Assembly (NCBI GenBank): GCA_965656085.1
Contig: CBFHJA010000023.1
Coordinates: forward strand, 1-64,000
DNA length: 64,000 nucleotides
From: Aliishimia sp965656085
Lineage (GTDB): Bacteria; Pseudomonadota; Alphaproteobacteria; Rhodobacterales; Rhodobacteraceae
Direction: 5' to 3'
The position numbers were made by a program, and so were the translations under genes. The first letter of the stretch is position 1, and every line of letters begins with the position of its first letter. The notes beneath the pieces are model-generated. The model ran no database searches, was not told where the DNA came from, and saw only the letters and a program-made list of their open reading frames with translations. This document shows positions 16,273 through 25,268 of this stretch, in pieces.

Positions 16273-16343
16273 ATGCACAGATGCTGGACCTTGGCAGGCA
16301 CCGCGCCTAGGGTCCGCGACACGAGTAGAGGAAAGGCGAGCGC

Positions 16344-17672
16344 ATGAGTGCGAAGCGATCGATTTTCGAAGAGGTGAGCAGTGCCGAGAAGGCCCGGCCC
16401 GCCGCACAGCCCGGGCTGATCGACCGGGGCCGGGACGGGGCGCGGCGTGCGATCCGCATCTGGCTGATGATCCTCTTCGCGTTGGTCTTTGCGATGATTG
16501 CCGTGGGCGGTCTCACCCGGCTCACCGATAGCGGCCTGAGCATCACCGAATGGCGGCCCCTGACGGGCGCATTGCCGCCGATGAGCGCGGCGGAGTGGCA
16601 ATCCGAGTTCGACAAATACAAGGCGATCGACGAGTTCCAGATGCAGAATTCGTGGATGAGCCTCGCCGATTTCAAGGTGATCTATTGGTGGGAATGGGGC
16701 CACCGCCAGCTTGGCCGCTTCATTGGCGTTGTCTGGGCGCTTGGCTTCTTTGGCCTGCTGCTGGCCCGCAAGATCCCCGCCGGGCGCGACGGGCTCTGGC
16801 AACCGCTGCTCGGTTTTGGCGCGTTCGCGGCTCTGATCGGCGCGGAGATCGCCCGGATGCAAGGCGCGATCCCGGTTGAGCAGGCCCGGTTGATCGAGGC
16901 CGGGGCGCTTGGCTTCATGGGGGTGATCCTCGTTCTGGGCCTTTTGGCCAAGTCGATGGATTGGACGGGCAAGCTTCTCTTTCTGGGTTTTCTCGGCGGG
17001 ATGCAGGGCAGTATCGGCTGGTGGATGGTGGCCTCGGGCGTGACGTCCGGGGAAGGGGTGCTTGATGTGGCCTCCTACCGCCTCGCGACCCATCTCGGCC
17101 TTGCCTTCATCATCCTCGGCCTGATCGCATGGCATATCTTCGAGCTTGGCCGCCCCGAGCGCGCGCTGATGCAGGCCCGCCGCGACAAGGAAGCGGCGCG
17201 GTTCGGCATGGCGACGGGCCTGTTGCATCTGACGTTCCTGCAAATCCTGCTCGGTGCTTTGGTGGCGGGCATCGACGCAGGGAGGACCTATACCGACTGG
17301 CCGCTCATGGCCGGGCAGTTCATCCCGCCGTTCCCGTTCGAATACGAGCCGATCTGGCGGAACTTCTTCGAGAATGCGGGGCTTGTGCAGTTCATGCACC
17401 GGATGGTGGGCTATGCGCTGCTGGTGTTCGGCATCGGCGTCTGGATCGTCGGACGCCGCTCGCCCCACGCCCGCACGCGCTTTGCCTTCAACGCGGTGCT
17501 GGCCGCGCTGCTGCTGCAAATCGCGCTCGGGATCGTGACGGTGCTCTATGCCGCGCCGTGGTATATCGCGATCGTCCACCAAGCACTCGCGGTGGTGCTC
17601 TGGGTGCTGATCCTGCGCGCCCGGTTCCTCGCGGCCTATCCGATTGCAAGTTCTGTCCGCGAAGGGGTTTAG
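16344..17672 (+). CDS. ctaA: Heme A synthase (COX15/CtaA)
   Basis: A 442-residue integral membrane enzyme that oxidises the C8 methyl group of heme O to a formyl group, making heme A for aa3-type cytochrome oxidase. It has the alphaproteobacterial type-2 form, with about eight membrane helices, the signature GGLTRLTDSGLSITEW and four heme-ligand histidine contexts (WGHRQLGR, THLGLAF, MHRMVGY, VHQALAV). The ribosome-binding site is GAGGAAAGGCG. The next gene, a carboxypeptidase, begins 3 nt after the stop, so they are cotranscribed without obvious functional relation. Confidence 0.95.
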   Translation: MSAKRSIFEEVSSAEKARPAAQPGLIDRGRDGARRAIRIWLMILFALVFAMIAVGGLTRLTDSGLSITEWRPLTGALPPMSAAEWQSEFDKYKAIDEFQMQNSWMSLADFKVIYWWEWGHRQLGRFIGVVWALGFFGLLLARKIPAGRDGLWQPLLGFGAFAALIGAEIARMQGAIPVEQARLIEAGALGFMGVILVLGLLAKSMDWTGKLLFLGFLGGMQGSIGWWMVASGVTSGEGVLDVASYRLATHLGLAFIILGLIAWHIFELGRPERALMQARRDKEAARFGMATGLLHLTFLQILLGALVAGIDAGRTYTDWPLMAGQFIPPFPFEYEPIWRNFFENAGLVQFMHRMVGYALLVFGIGVWIVGRRSPHARTRFAFNAVLAALLLQIALGIVTVLYAAPWYIAIVHQALAVVLWVLILRARFLAAYPIASSVREGV

Positions 17673-17675
17673 ACC

Positions 17676-19151
17676 ATGACGGCGTATGATGAATTGATGG
17701 CGTTCGAGCGCGACACCCAAGCGCTCGGGCAGGTGGCGGGACGCCTTGGCTGGGATCAGGAAACGATGATGCCCCCCGGCGCTGCCCCGCAACGCGGGAT
17801 CGAGATGGGGGCGCTGGAATCGGTGCTCCACGCCCGCCGGAGCGACCCGCGCGTGGCCGACTGGCTCGAAAAGGTTAATCCTGAAGCTTTGGATGAGGCT
17901 CAGCGCGCAAATGTCCGGGAAATCAAGCGAAACTTCGACCGCGCGAGCAAGGTTCCGGGCACGCTCGCGACGCGTCTGGCACAGGTGACATCGGAAGCAC
18001 AGGGCAAATGGGCCGCCGCCCGCGCCGCCGATGATTTCACGGCCTTCGCCCCGGTTCTGGACGAGGTTCTGAGCCTCAAACGCGAGGAGGCCGCTGCGCT
18101 CGCGGACGGCGGCGATCTCTACGACGCGCTGCTCCAAGACTACGAACCCGGCATGTCCAGCGCCGATCTCGATGCGATCTTTGGCGCCCTGCGCCCGGCG
18201 CTGGTCGATCTCCGCGCCGCTATCCTTGAAAAGCCCGTGCCACAGGGCGTATCCGGAACCTTCGACGAAGCTGCCCAGATCGCGCTCAGCACAAAGGTCG
18301 CGGGCCTGTTCGGCTACGATTTCACCCATGGCCGCGTGGACAAGGCCGTGCACCCGTTCTCCAGCGGCTCCGGCCTCGACGTGCGCATCACCACCCGCAC
18401 CAACCCCACCGACCCGTTCAACTGCCTCTATTCGACGATCCACGAGGTCGGCCACGCCGCCTATGAGCAAGGCATTGATCGCGCGTATCTTTTGACGCCT
18501 CTGGGGCGCGGGGTGTCAATGGGCGTGCATGAGAGCCAGAGCCGCATCTATGAGAACCAACTGGGCCGCAGCCGCGCCTTCTGCGGGTTCCTTTACGGCC
18601 AGTTGCGCGACGCGTTCGGCGATTTCGGCATTGCCGATGAGGACGCGTTCTACGCCGCCGTGAACCGCGTGCATGACGGGTTCATCCGCACCGAGGCGGA
18701 CGAGGTGCAATACAATCTGCACATCATGCTGCGCCTCGATCTCGAACGCGCGCTGATCTCCGGAGATTTGCAGGTCGCCGACCTTGAGGCGGCGTGGAAC
18801 GAGCGCTTCGAGGCCGATTTCGGCTACAAGGTCGACAAGGCCTCGCATGGCGTGCTGCAGGATGTGCATTGGTCCGTGGGCCTCTTCGGCTACTTCCCGA
18901 CCTACAGCCTTGGCAATGTCTATGCAGGCTGTCTGCATGAGGCGCTACGCGGCGCGGTCCCGGATCTCGACGCGCAGTTGGCGCGCGGCGAGACCGCCGA
19001 GGCGACTGGCTGGCTACGCGCGAACCTGCAAACCCATGGCGGGCTCTACGCCCCTGCGGAGGTGATCGAAAAGGCGAGCGGCATGACGCCAAACGCCGCG
19101 CCGCTCCTGACATATCTCACGGCCAAGTTCGGCGCGATTTACGATCTGTAA
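17676..19151 (+). CDS. M32-family metallocarboxypeptidase
   Basis: A 491-residue thermostable carboxypeptidase 1-type (Taq) enzyme that removes C-terminal residues from peptides in the cytoplasm. The zinc motif HEVGH is at about residue 256 within STIHEVGHAAYEQG, with the supporting HESQSRIYEN downstream and the family motif DVRITTR before it. The length is normal for the family. The gene lies 3 nt after ctaA. Confidence 0.93.
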   Translation: MTAYDELMAFERDTQALGQVAGRLGWDQETMMPPGAAPQRGIEMGALESVLHARRSDPRVADWLEKVNPEALDEAQRANVREIKRNFDRASKVPGTLATRLAQVTSEAQGKWAAARAADDFTAFAPVLDEVLSLKREEAAALADGGDLYDALLQDYEPGMSSADLDAIFGALRPALVDLRAAILEKPVPQGVSGTFDEAAQIALSTKVAGLFGYDFTHGRVDKAVHPFSSGSGLDVRITTRTNPTDPFNCLYSTIHEVGHAAYEQGIDRAYLLTPLGRGVSMGVHESQSRIYENQLGRSRAFCGFLYGQLRDAFGDFGIADEDAFYAAVNRVHDGFIRTEADEVQYNLHIMLRLDLERALISGDLQVADLEAAWNERFEADFGYKVDKASHGVLQDVHWSVGLFGYFPTYSLGNVYAGCLHEALRGAVPDLDAQLARGETAEATGWLRANLQTHGGLYAPAEVIEKASGMTPNAAPLLTYLTAKFGAIYDL

Positions 19152-19162
19152 ACCAAGAACGC

Positions 19163-19188
19163 ACCGCGCGGCGACAAGGCCGCGCGGT
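19163..19188. terminator. Bidirectional hairpin between convergent genes
   Basis: Perfect 10-bp stem ACCGCGCGGC-GACAAG-GCCGCGCGGT between the carboxypeptidase gene and gyrA, both of which end here. There is no clear T tract. Confidence 0.55.
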
Positions 19189-19196
19189 CCCGGCGA

Positions 19197-21950
19197 TTAC
19201 TCCACGGCGTCTTCGCCGGGATCCTCATCGCCCTGATCGGCGATCCAGGCCACCGAGACGACCTCCTCGCCCTTGCCGGTGTTGAACACTTTGACGCCAC
19301 CGGCAGAGCGCGAGCGGAAGGAAATACCCTCCACAGGCACCCGGATCGACTGGCCTTTGGAGGTCGCGAGCATGATCTGATCTTCCAGATCGACCGGGAA
19401 GGAGGCCACGAGCGGGCCGCCCCGCATCGCCTTGTCCATCGCCATCACACCCATGCCGCCACGCCCCCGCACCGGGTAGTCATGGCTGGAGGAGAGCTTG
19501 CCGGACCCGCCCGCCGTGAGTGTCAGGATCAGGTTCTCGGCGGCAGACATTTCCGCATAGCGCTCCTGACTGATCGTGGCATTCGCGTCTGCGCCTTCTT
19601 CATCCGATACTTCAGCATCGTCCGCCAAGCCCGCGACAGCGCGGCGCATTTTCAGATAGGCCGCGCGTTCATCCGCGGTGGCTTCAAAGTGGCGGATGAT
19701 CGACATGGAGACCACCCGATCACGTCCAGAAAGCTTGATCCCGCGCACGCCGGTGGAGGCCCGCGAGTTGAAAACACGCACGTCGGTGGCCGGGAAGCGG
19801 ATTGCGCGGCCCGAATTCGTCACCAGCATCACGTCGTCATCATTCGAGGCAATCCGCGCGTTGATGAGGTGCCAGCCCTCGCTCTCGCCTTCGAATTTCA
19901 TCGCGATCTTGCCGTTGCGCATCACGTTGGTGAAATCGCTCAGCTTGTTGCGCCGCACGGTGCCGTGATCGGTGGCGAAGACGACTTGCAGATCGTCCCA
20001 GTCTTTCTCGTCGCGATCCACTGGCATGATCGCCGCAATCGACACGCCCGCCGGGATCGGCAGGATGTTCACGATGGCCTTGCCCTTCGACGTGCGCCCG
20101 CCTTGCGGGAGGCGCCATGTTTTCAGTTTGTAAACCATGCCGTCGGTGGTGAAGAACAAAAGCTGCGTGTGGGTGTTGGCCACGAAGAGCGTGGTGACCA
20201 CGTCCTCTTCCTTGGTCTGCATCCCCGCGAGCCCCTTGCCGCCGCGCCGCTGGGAGCGGAAATCGGCGAGCGGGGTGCGCTTGATGTAGCCGCCCGAGGT
20301 GACCGTCACGACCATATCCTCGCGCTCGATCAGGTCCTCGTCTTCCATGTCGCCGGACCAGTCGACGATCTCGGTCCGCCGATCGACGGAAAAAAGCTCG
20401 CGAACCTCGCGAATCTCATCCGAAATGATCCCCATGATCCGCTCGCGCGAGCCGAGAATTTCGAGATATTCCTTGATCTTGCCCGCCAGCTCTTCGAGCT
20501 CGTCCGTGACCTCCTTCACGCCGATCTGGGTGAGGCGTTGCAGGCGCAGATCGAGAATCGCGCGGGCTTGTGTCTCGCTCAGATTGTAGGTCCCGTCCTC
20601 GTTCATCTTGTGCGTGGGATCGTCGATCAGCTTGATGTAATCGGCGATGTCCTGCGCCGGCCAGCGCCGCGTCATCAGCTTCTCTCGCGCCTCGGCGGCA
20701 TCGGCGGAGGACCGGATCGTGGCGACGACCTCGTCCACATTCGAGACCGCCACGGCCAGACCGCAGAGCACATGGGACCGCTCCCGCGCCCTGCGCAGAT
20801 CATAGGCGGTGCGCCGCGCGACCACGTCTTCGCGGAAATCAATGAACGAGGTCAGGAACTTGCGCAACGTGAGTTGCTCAGGCCGCCCGCCGTTGAGCGC
20901 GAGCATGTTGCAGCCAAATGAGGTCTGCATCGGAGTGAAGCGGAATAGCTGGTTGAGCACGACTTCGGCGGTGGCATCGCGCTTGAGCTCGACCACGACA
21001 CGCACACCGTTGCGATCCGATTCGTCCTGCACATGGGCGATGCCTTCGATGCGCTTTTCGCGCGCCGCCTCGGCGATGCGCTCGATCATCGTGGCCTTGT
21101 TCACCTGATAGGGAATCTCATCAATCACAATGGCATAGCGGTCTTTCCTGATCTCCTCGACGCGGGTCTTGGCGCGGATGATCACCGAGCCGCGCCCTTC
21201 GAGATAGGCTTTGCGCGCACCGGACCGCCCGAGCATGATCCCACCCGTCGGGAAGTCCGGGCCGGGGATATACGCGATCAGCGCTTCGGAACTGAGATCG
21301 GGGTCCTCGATCAGCGCGAGCACCGCGTCGCAGACCTCGCCGAGATTGTGCGGCGGAATATTCGTCGCCATCCCAACCGCGATCCCGCCTGCGCCGTTGA
21401 CCAGCATGTTCGGAAAGCGCGCCGGCAGCACGGTCGGCTCGCGGTCCTTGCCGTCATAATTGTCCTGAAAATCGACCGTTTCCTTGTCGATATCGGCCAG
21501 CAGATAGGCGGCGGGCTTGTCCATGCGCACTTCGGTGTAGCGCATCGCGGCGGGGTTATCGCCGTCCATAGAGCCGAAATTGCCCTGACCGTCGAGCAGC
21601 GGCAGCGACATGGAGAAGTCCTGCGCCATCCGCACGAGCGCGTCATAGATCGCGGAATCGCCATGGGGGTGGTATTTCCCCATCACGTCGCCGACGGGCC
21701 GCGCGGACTTCCGGTAGGGCTTGTCATGCGCGTTATTTGTCTCGTGCATGGCATAGAGAATGCGCCGGTGCACAGGTTTTAGGCCGTCGCGCAGGTCCGG
21801 GATCGCGCGGGAGACGATGACGGACATGGCGTAGTCGAGATAGGAGGCTTTCATCTCCGCTTCGATCGACACCGTGGGCCCGGAATAGGCGGGGCGTTCG
21901 GGCATGGGAGATTCGTCTTCGTTCTCAGGGGGTTCTGGCGTGTCGTTCAC
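19197..21950 (-). CDS. gyrA: DNA gyrase subunit A
   Basis: A 917-residue gyrase A, which cuts and rejoins DNA as part of the A2B2 complex that introduces negative supercoils. Conserved blocks are DGLKPVHRRILYAM, the quinolone-resistance region KYHPHGDSAIYDAL, which keeps the wild-type Ser and Asp positions, and the active-site Tyr in AAMRYTEVRM. The C-terminal beta-pinwheel includes the GyrA box (QRRGGKG). An acidic insert near residue 820 (DDAEVSDEEGADA) is seen. The start is GTG at 21950; an ATG at 21905 is an alternative. Confidence 0.97.
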   Translation of the reverse strand: MNDTPEPPENEDESPMPERPAYSGPTVSIEAEMKASYLDYAMSVIVSRAIPDLRDGLKPVHRRILYAMHETNNAHDKPYRKSARPVGDVMGKYHPHGDSAIYDALVRMAQDFSMSLPLLDGQGNFGSMDGDNPAAMRYTEVRMDKPAAYLLADIDKETVDFQDNYDGKDREPTVLPARFPNMLVNGAGGIAVGMATNIPPHNLGEVCDAVLALIEDPDLSSEALIAYIPGPDFPTGGIMLGRSGARKAYLEGRGSVIIRAKTRVEEIRKDRYAIVIDEIPYQVNKATMIERIAEAAREKRIEGIAHVQDESDRNGVRVVVELKRDATAEVVLNQLFRFTPMQTSFGCNMLALNGGRPEQLTLRKFLTSFIDFREDVVARRTAYDLRRARERSHVLCGLAVAVSNVDEVVATIRSSADAAEAREKLMTRRWPAQDIADYIKLIDDPTHKMNEDGTYNLSETQARAILDLRLQRLTQIGVKEVTDELEELAGKIKEYLEILGSRERIMGIISDEIREVRELFSVDRRTEIVDWSGDMEDEDLIEREDMVVTVTSGGYIKRTPLADFRSQRRGGKGLAGMQTKEEDVVTTLFVANTHTQLLFFTTDGMVYKLKTWRLPQGGRTSKGKAIVNILPIPAGVSIAAIMPVDRDEKDWDDLQVVFATDHGTVRRNKLSDFTNVMRNGKIAMKFEGESEGWHLINARIASNDDDVMLVTNSGRAIRFPATDVRVFNSRASTGVRGIKLSGRDRVVSMSIIRHFEATADERAAYLKMRRAVAGLADDAEVSDEEGADANATISQERYAEMSAAENLILTLTAGGSGKLSSSHDYPVRGRGGMGVMAMDKAMRGGPLVASFPVDLEDQIMLATSKGQSIRVPVEGISFRSRSAGGVKVFNTGKGEEVVSVAWIADQGDEDPGEDAVE

Positions 21951-22140
21951 GTAAGGGCCTGTCTGTTCGCGTGAGGTCTATATCTTGAGGGCGAGCTTAC
22001 CCCAAACCATAGATCGGGTGCAATCGCTCCGTCGCACCCTTGTCAGCAGCCACTGAAGGTGACTGCTAATGCACTGTTTTTGTTGAAAAGTAATTTTTCC
22101 GCGGCAAACTGGTGTCGTGAGGCCGCGAACAGGAGGCAAA

Positions 22141-22422
22141 ATGACGGACACATCCGACCTAAGTGACACCGAACTGATGCTGCGGGGCTATGGGCTGACC
22201 ACGGCGGAATTGTTCTACCGCATCCCCGATTACAAGAACGTGCTGAACTCCTTCATCTGGCAGGAATACGACGTCGCGCCGGATCATCCCAAGCTCTTCA
22301 AATTCATCGAATTCTGGCAGGACGAGATCGAAGGGCCGCTGCATTCGGTCCGCTTTACCCATCGCAAGATGCTCGCGAGCGGCGAGTGGCGCAACGTGGT
22401 CGGCGAATTCACTTATCATTGA
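22141..22422 (+). CDS. Usg family protein
   Basis: A 93-residue protein of the alphaproteobacterial Usg-like family, recognisable from MLRGYGLTTAELFYRIPD, FIWQEYDVAPDHPKLFKFIEFW and EIEGPLHSVRFTH. It was named for an apparent connection to tryptophan biosynthesis (phosphoribosylanthranilate isomerase), but the function is not established. The ribosome-binding site is AGGAGG. It stands alone here, not beside trp genes. Confidence 0.85.
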   Translation: MTDTSDLSDTELMLRGYGLTTAELFYRIPDYKNVLNSFIWQEYDVAPDHPKLFKFIEFWQDEIEGPLHSVRFTHRKMLASGEWRNVVGEFTYH

Positions 22423-22486
22423 CGCCACGTTGGGGCTGAACGGAGCGCGGAACTGCGCCTAGGCTCCTGTCCAAAGGGAGCCAGCG

Positions 22487-23548
22487 ATGCAACTTAACAT
22501 AGATCAATCCGACATCACCCGAACCGAATGCGCGCCGCAGCCGGACAGCCCGCTCGCGCCGGGACAGGCCCGGCTCGCCCTGCGCCGCTGCGCGCTCACG
22601 GCCAACAACATCACCTATGCGGCGGCTGGGGTCGCGCTGAGCTATTGGGACTTCTTTCCCAGCGGCACCAAAGGGCAGGGGCTCCTGCCGGTCTGGGGCA
22701 CCGCCGATGTGATCGAGAGCGAGAGCCCGGATTTGCCCGTCGATACGCGCCTCTACGGCTTCTGGCCGCTGGCCGAAACCTGCGTTCTGTCCCCCAAACG
22801 CGACGCCCATGGCGCCATCGTCGATACCGCGCCGCACCGGGCCGAGCTGCCCGCGGTCTACAACCGCTATGCGGAGGTCAAACCGGGTGCGCCGCGCGAT
22901 GAGGACCTTCGCGCATTACTTCAACCTCTGCTCGCAACCTCTTATCTTCTCGCGGATTTCCTCGAAGACAATGGCTATTTCGGTGCTCGTCAGATCATCG
23001 TGGGCTCGGCCTCGTCGAAGACCGGGCTGGGACTGTGCAAGTTCCTCGCCGAGCATGAGCCGCGCCCGGTTCGCATCGTCGGTCTGACCAGCGCCGGCAA
23101 CACGGCCTTCGTGCAGGGGCTCGGGGCGTGCGACGAGGTGCGGAGCTATGACGAGATCGGGCAGATCGCGCAGGTGCCGAGCGTCTATGTGGATATGGCG
23201 GGCAATTCCGCCGCGAAACAGGCGCTGCACAGCCATCTCGCGGAGCATCTGACCCATTCGGCGGCGGTGGGCATGAGCCATTGGGACAAGTTCCGGCCCG
23301 ATGCCCCGCTGGACGGGGTGAAACCGCAATTCTTCTTCGCCCCGGCCCAGATCGCCAAACGGCGTGAGGAGTGGGGGCCGGGCGAGATCGAAAAGCGGAT
23401 CACGGCGGGCTGGAAGCGGCTGGCGGAGGGCGCATCCGACTGGCTCGATATCCGCACGCATGACGGGCTGGCCGAGGCGCAAAAGGTTTACACGCAGATC
23501 GCAACAGGACAGGCCGCGCCCCGCGATGGCCATGTGATCGTGCTCTAG
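22487..23548 (+). CDS. DUF2855 family protein
   Basis: A 353-residue protein with the layout of a medium-chain reductase-like fold: an N-terminal GroES-like region (ALTANNITYAAAGVALSYWDFFP), then a Rossmann-like segment (IIVGSASSKTGLGLCKFL) near residue 165. DUF2855 proteins occur in bacteria and fungi and have no assigned reaction. The ribosome-binding site is AAGGGAG. It lies 64 nt after usg and ends at a strong palindromic repeat. Confidence 0.82.
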   Translation: MQLNIDQSDITRTECAPQPDSPLAPGQARLALRRCALTANNITYAAAGVALSYWDFFPSGTKGQGLLPVWGTADVIESESPDLPVDTRLYGFWPLAETCVLSPKRDAHGAIVDTAPHRAELPAVYNRYAEVKPGAPRDEDLRALLQPLLATSYLLADFLEDNGYFGARQIIVGSASSKTGLGLCKFLAEHEPRPVRIVGLTSAGNTAFVQGLGACDEVRSYDEIGQIAQVPSVYVDMAGNSAAKQALHSHLAEHLTHSAAVGMSHWDKFRPDAPLDGVKPQFFFAPAQIAKRREEWGPGEIEKRITAGWKRLAEGASDWLDIRTHDGLAEAQKVYTQIATGQAAPRDGHVIVL

Positions 23549-23569
23549 AAAAGGTATTCGGCCCGTAGG

Positions 23570-23629
23570 GTGGGCAATTTGCCCACCTTGCCCGCGCGGG
23601 GTGGTGGGCAAATTGCCCACCCTACGGAA
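23570..23629. repeat. Inverted pair of GGTGGGCAAATTGCCCACC elements
   Basis: Two copies of the palindrome GGTGGGCA(A/T)(A/T)TTGCCCACC, each flanked outside by CGTAG/CTACG, are arranged head to head with a short GC-rich centre. The whole unit is an inverted repeat with arms of about 24 nt. It separates the convergent DUF2855 and ybjN-like genes and can fold as a bidirectional terminator. A degenerate relative is at 7283-7338. Confidence 0.75.
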
Positions 23630-23637
23630 GCTCGCAG

Positions 23638-24108
23638 CTACTCGGGCGCGCTCAGCGTCTGCCGAAAGCCGTTCAGGGCAAGTTGCCAGCGCGCCATGGT
23701 GCGTGTGAAGCCGTAGCGTGACAGCCCGTCCGCGCCGGCGATCGGGTGTTCGAGCACCACGGTTTCGCCGCTCTGGAAGGCTTTGCCCATATAGGTGCTC
23801 TGGTTCCATTCGTTCAGCACCTCCAGTTCCGGCAGCGTGTCCACCGCGAAGATGGCGCGCAATTGCAGGTCCTGACAGCCGCGCGGGTCGTCGCAACTGT
23901 AGAACACGACCGTGAAGGTCGCGCCATCAAGCTGGCTGACGATCAACGGGGTGCCGTCCTCCGCCGTTCCCGATTGCGCCTCCAGACCCAGCGCCTGCAG
24001 GGCGGCGGCGACGCTGGCCGGTTGGCTCGCGTTGATCGATTGCGCGGCGAGCGGTGAGACGCTCAGGGATGCGGCGAGCAAAGCCGCGCTCGGGATGAGA
24101 TGTTTCAT
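23638..24108 (-). CDS. YbjN-domain exported protein
   Basis: A 156-residue protein with a signal peptide (MKHLIPSAALLAASLSVSPLAAQ) followed by a YbjN-type fold (FTVVFYSCDDPRGCQDLQLRAIF, LEVLNEWNQSTYMGKAF). YbjN proteins are type III secretion chaperone-like folds of unknown function. The two cysteines in YSCDDPRGC could form a disulfide in the periplasm. It is followed upstream by the radical SAM gene in the same direction, 62 nt away. Confidence 0.78.
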   Translation of the reverse strand: MKHLIPSAALLAASLSVSPLAAQSINASQPASVAAALQALGLEAQSGTAEDGTPLIVSQLDGATFTVVFYSCDDPRGCQDLQLRAIFAVDTLPELEVLNEWNQSTYMGKAFQSGETVVLEHPIAGADGLSRYGFTRTMARWQLALNGFRQTLSAPE

Positions 24109-24170
24109 GACGCCCTCCTGTTCGGGCGCATCAAACGCGCCGCGCAGGCCAGAGTCAATTCATGGTCAAT

Positions 24171-25118
24171 TCACGCCGAGCAGGACGCGCCGCCGAGCAC
24201 ACAGAACTTGGCGCAATGCGGGTGGTTGAGGGCGACGTCGCGCTCGGCCTCCTCCAGCGTGCTGCCAAGCTCGAATTCCGGCGCATAGGCCAGCAGCGTG
24301 CAGGCCAGAACGGCGGGGCTTTTGGCGCCCTTGCGCTTGACCACCATCCGCGAGGAGGCGCACATCACATCGTCTGGAGACTTGCCCAAGATCCCCCAGC
24401 AAGCCGTTGTAATCTCGGGCACATCGACCGTCTCATCCATCTCTGGAAAGAGCACGGTCTGGCCCGGATCGAACGCGTCGATCTCGAAGCCATGGCGGGC
24501 AAAGAAGGCGGCATAGCCCGCGCGGCTCTCCGCGTCGCTGTCGCCCCAGAGCGTGCGCCCCGCGACTGCCATCTTGATCCCGGCATCGCGCAGCCATTCC
24601 ATGCCCGCGAGCGTTTTGGCGAAACTGCCCGCACCGCGTTCCTCGTCATGCAGATCAGGGCGGAAATGATCGACGGAGATGCGGAGCGTCAGCTTGCCGG
24701 GAAACTCCGTGTTGAGCGCCTCCAGCCCTTCGCGCATCGTGCGGCGCATCATCGGGCGCATCGCGTTGGTCAGCACCAGCACCTCGTAGCCCCGGCCCAG
24801 CGCTGCGCGCAGACAGGCGATGATCTCGGGGTTCATGAACGGCTCGCCCCCGGTAAAGCCGATCTCCCGCAGACCCCAATTCCGCGCCTCGGCCTGACCC
24901 AAGAAATCGGCGACCTCGGCGGCGCTGATATAGACCAGCGCGTCATTGGTCGGGCTGCTCTCGATATAGCAATTGACACATTCGATATTGCACAGCGTGC
25001 CGGTATTGAACCACAGCGTTTCGGGATGGCTCAGCGAGACCGTCGCGCGTGTCTCGCCTGTCGCGGTGACCGCAGGGTCCTGAAATTTATCGGAATTTGC
25101 GGGTCGGAGGTCTTTCAT
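24171..25118 (-). CDS. Radical SAM protein
   Basis: A 315-residue radical S-adenosylmethionine enzyme. The 4Fe-4S motif CNIECVNC lies near residue 43, and GFTGGEPFMNPEI is the SAM-binding GGE motif. The C-terminus carries further cysteines (CWGILG, CTLLAY, HCAKFCVLGGASC) that could hold an auxiliary cluster as in SPASM-type enzymes. The substrate is unknown. There is no small precursor-peptide gene in plain sight next to it, and the adjacent ybjN-like gene gives no hint. The N-terminal region begins MKDLRPANSDKFQDP. Confidence 0.85.
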   Translation of the reverse strand: MKDLRPANSDKFQDPAVTATGETRATVSLSHPETLWFNTGTLCNIECVNCYIESSPTNDALVYISAAEVADFLGQAEARNWGLREIGFTGGEPFMNPEIIACLRAALGRGYEVLVLTNAMRPMMRRTMREGLEALNTEFPGKLTLRISVDHFRPDLHDEERGAGSFAKTLAGMEWLRDAGIKMAVAGRTLWGDSDAESRAGYAAFFARHGFEIDAFDPGQTVLFPEMDETVDVPEITTACWGILGKSPDDVMCASSRMVVKRKGAKSPAVLACTLLAYAPEFELGSTLEEAERDVALNHPHCAKFCVLGGASCSA

Positions 25119-25268
25119 TGCGCGGTCCTGTTCATTGCCTTCAGGCTAGGCCTACCTGCTCGCCTTCCGGGTGAAAAGCCGGGGCCGGGCGCTTTGACAC
25201 CATTGTGATGCACGCGCAGCATGCTAGGGTCCCCGCGTGGTTCACTTGGTCCGCAAGGCGCGCACGAC

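Noticed and set aside
16269..18470. A 733-codon open frame antisense to ctaA and the M32 carboxypeptidase
   Set aside because: Both sense genes have intact family motifs. The antisense product is rich in Arg, His and Pro, typical of reversed GC-rich coding sequence.
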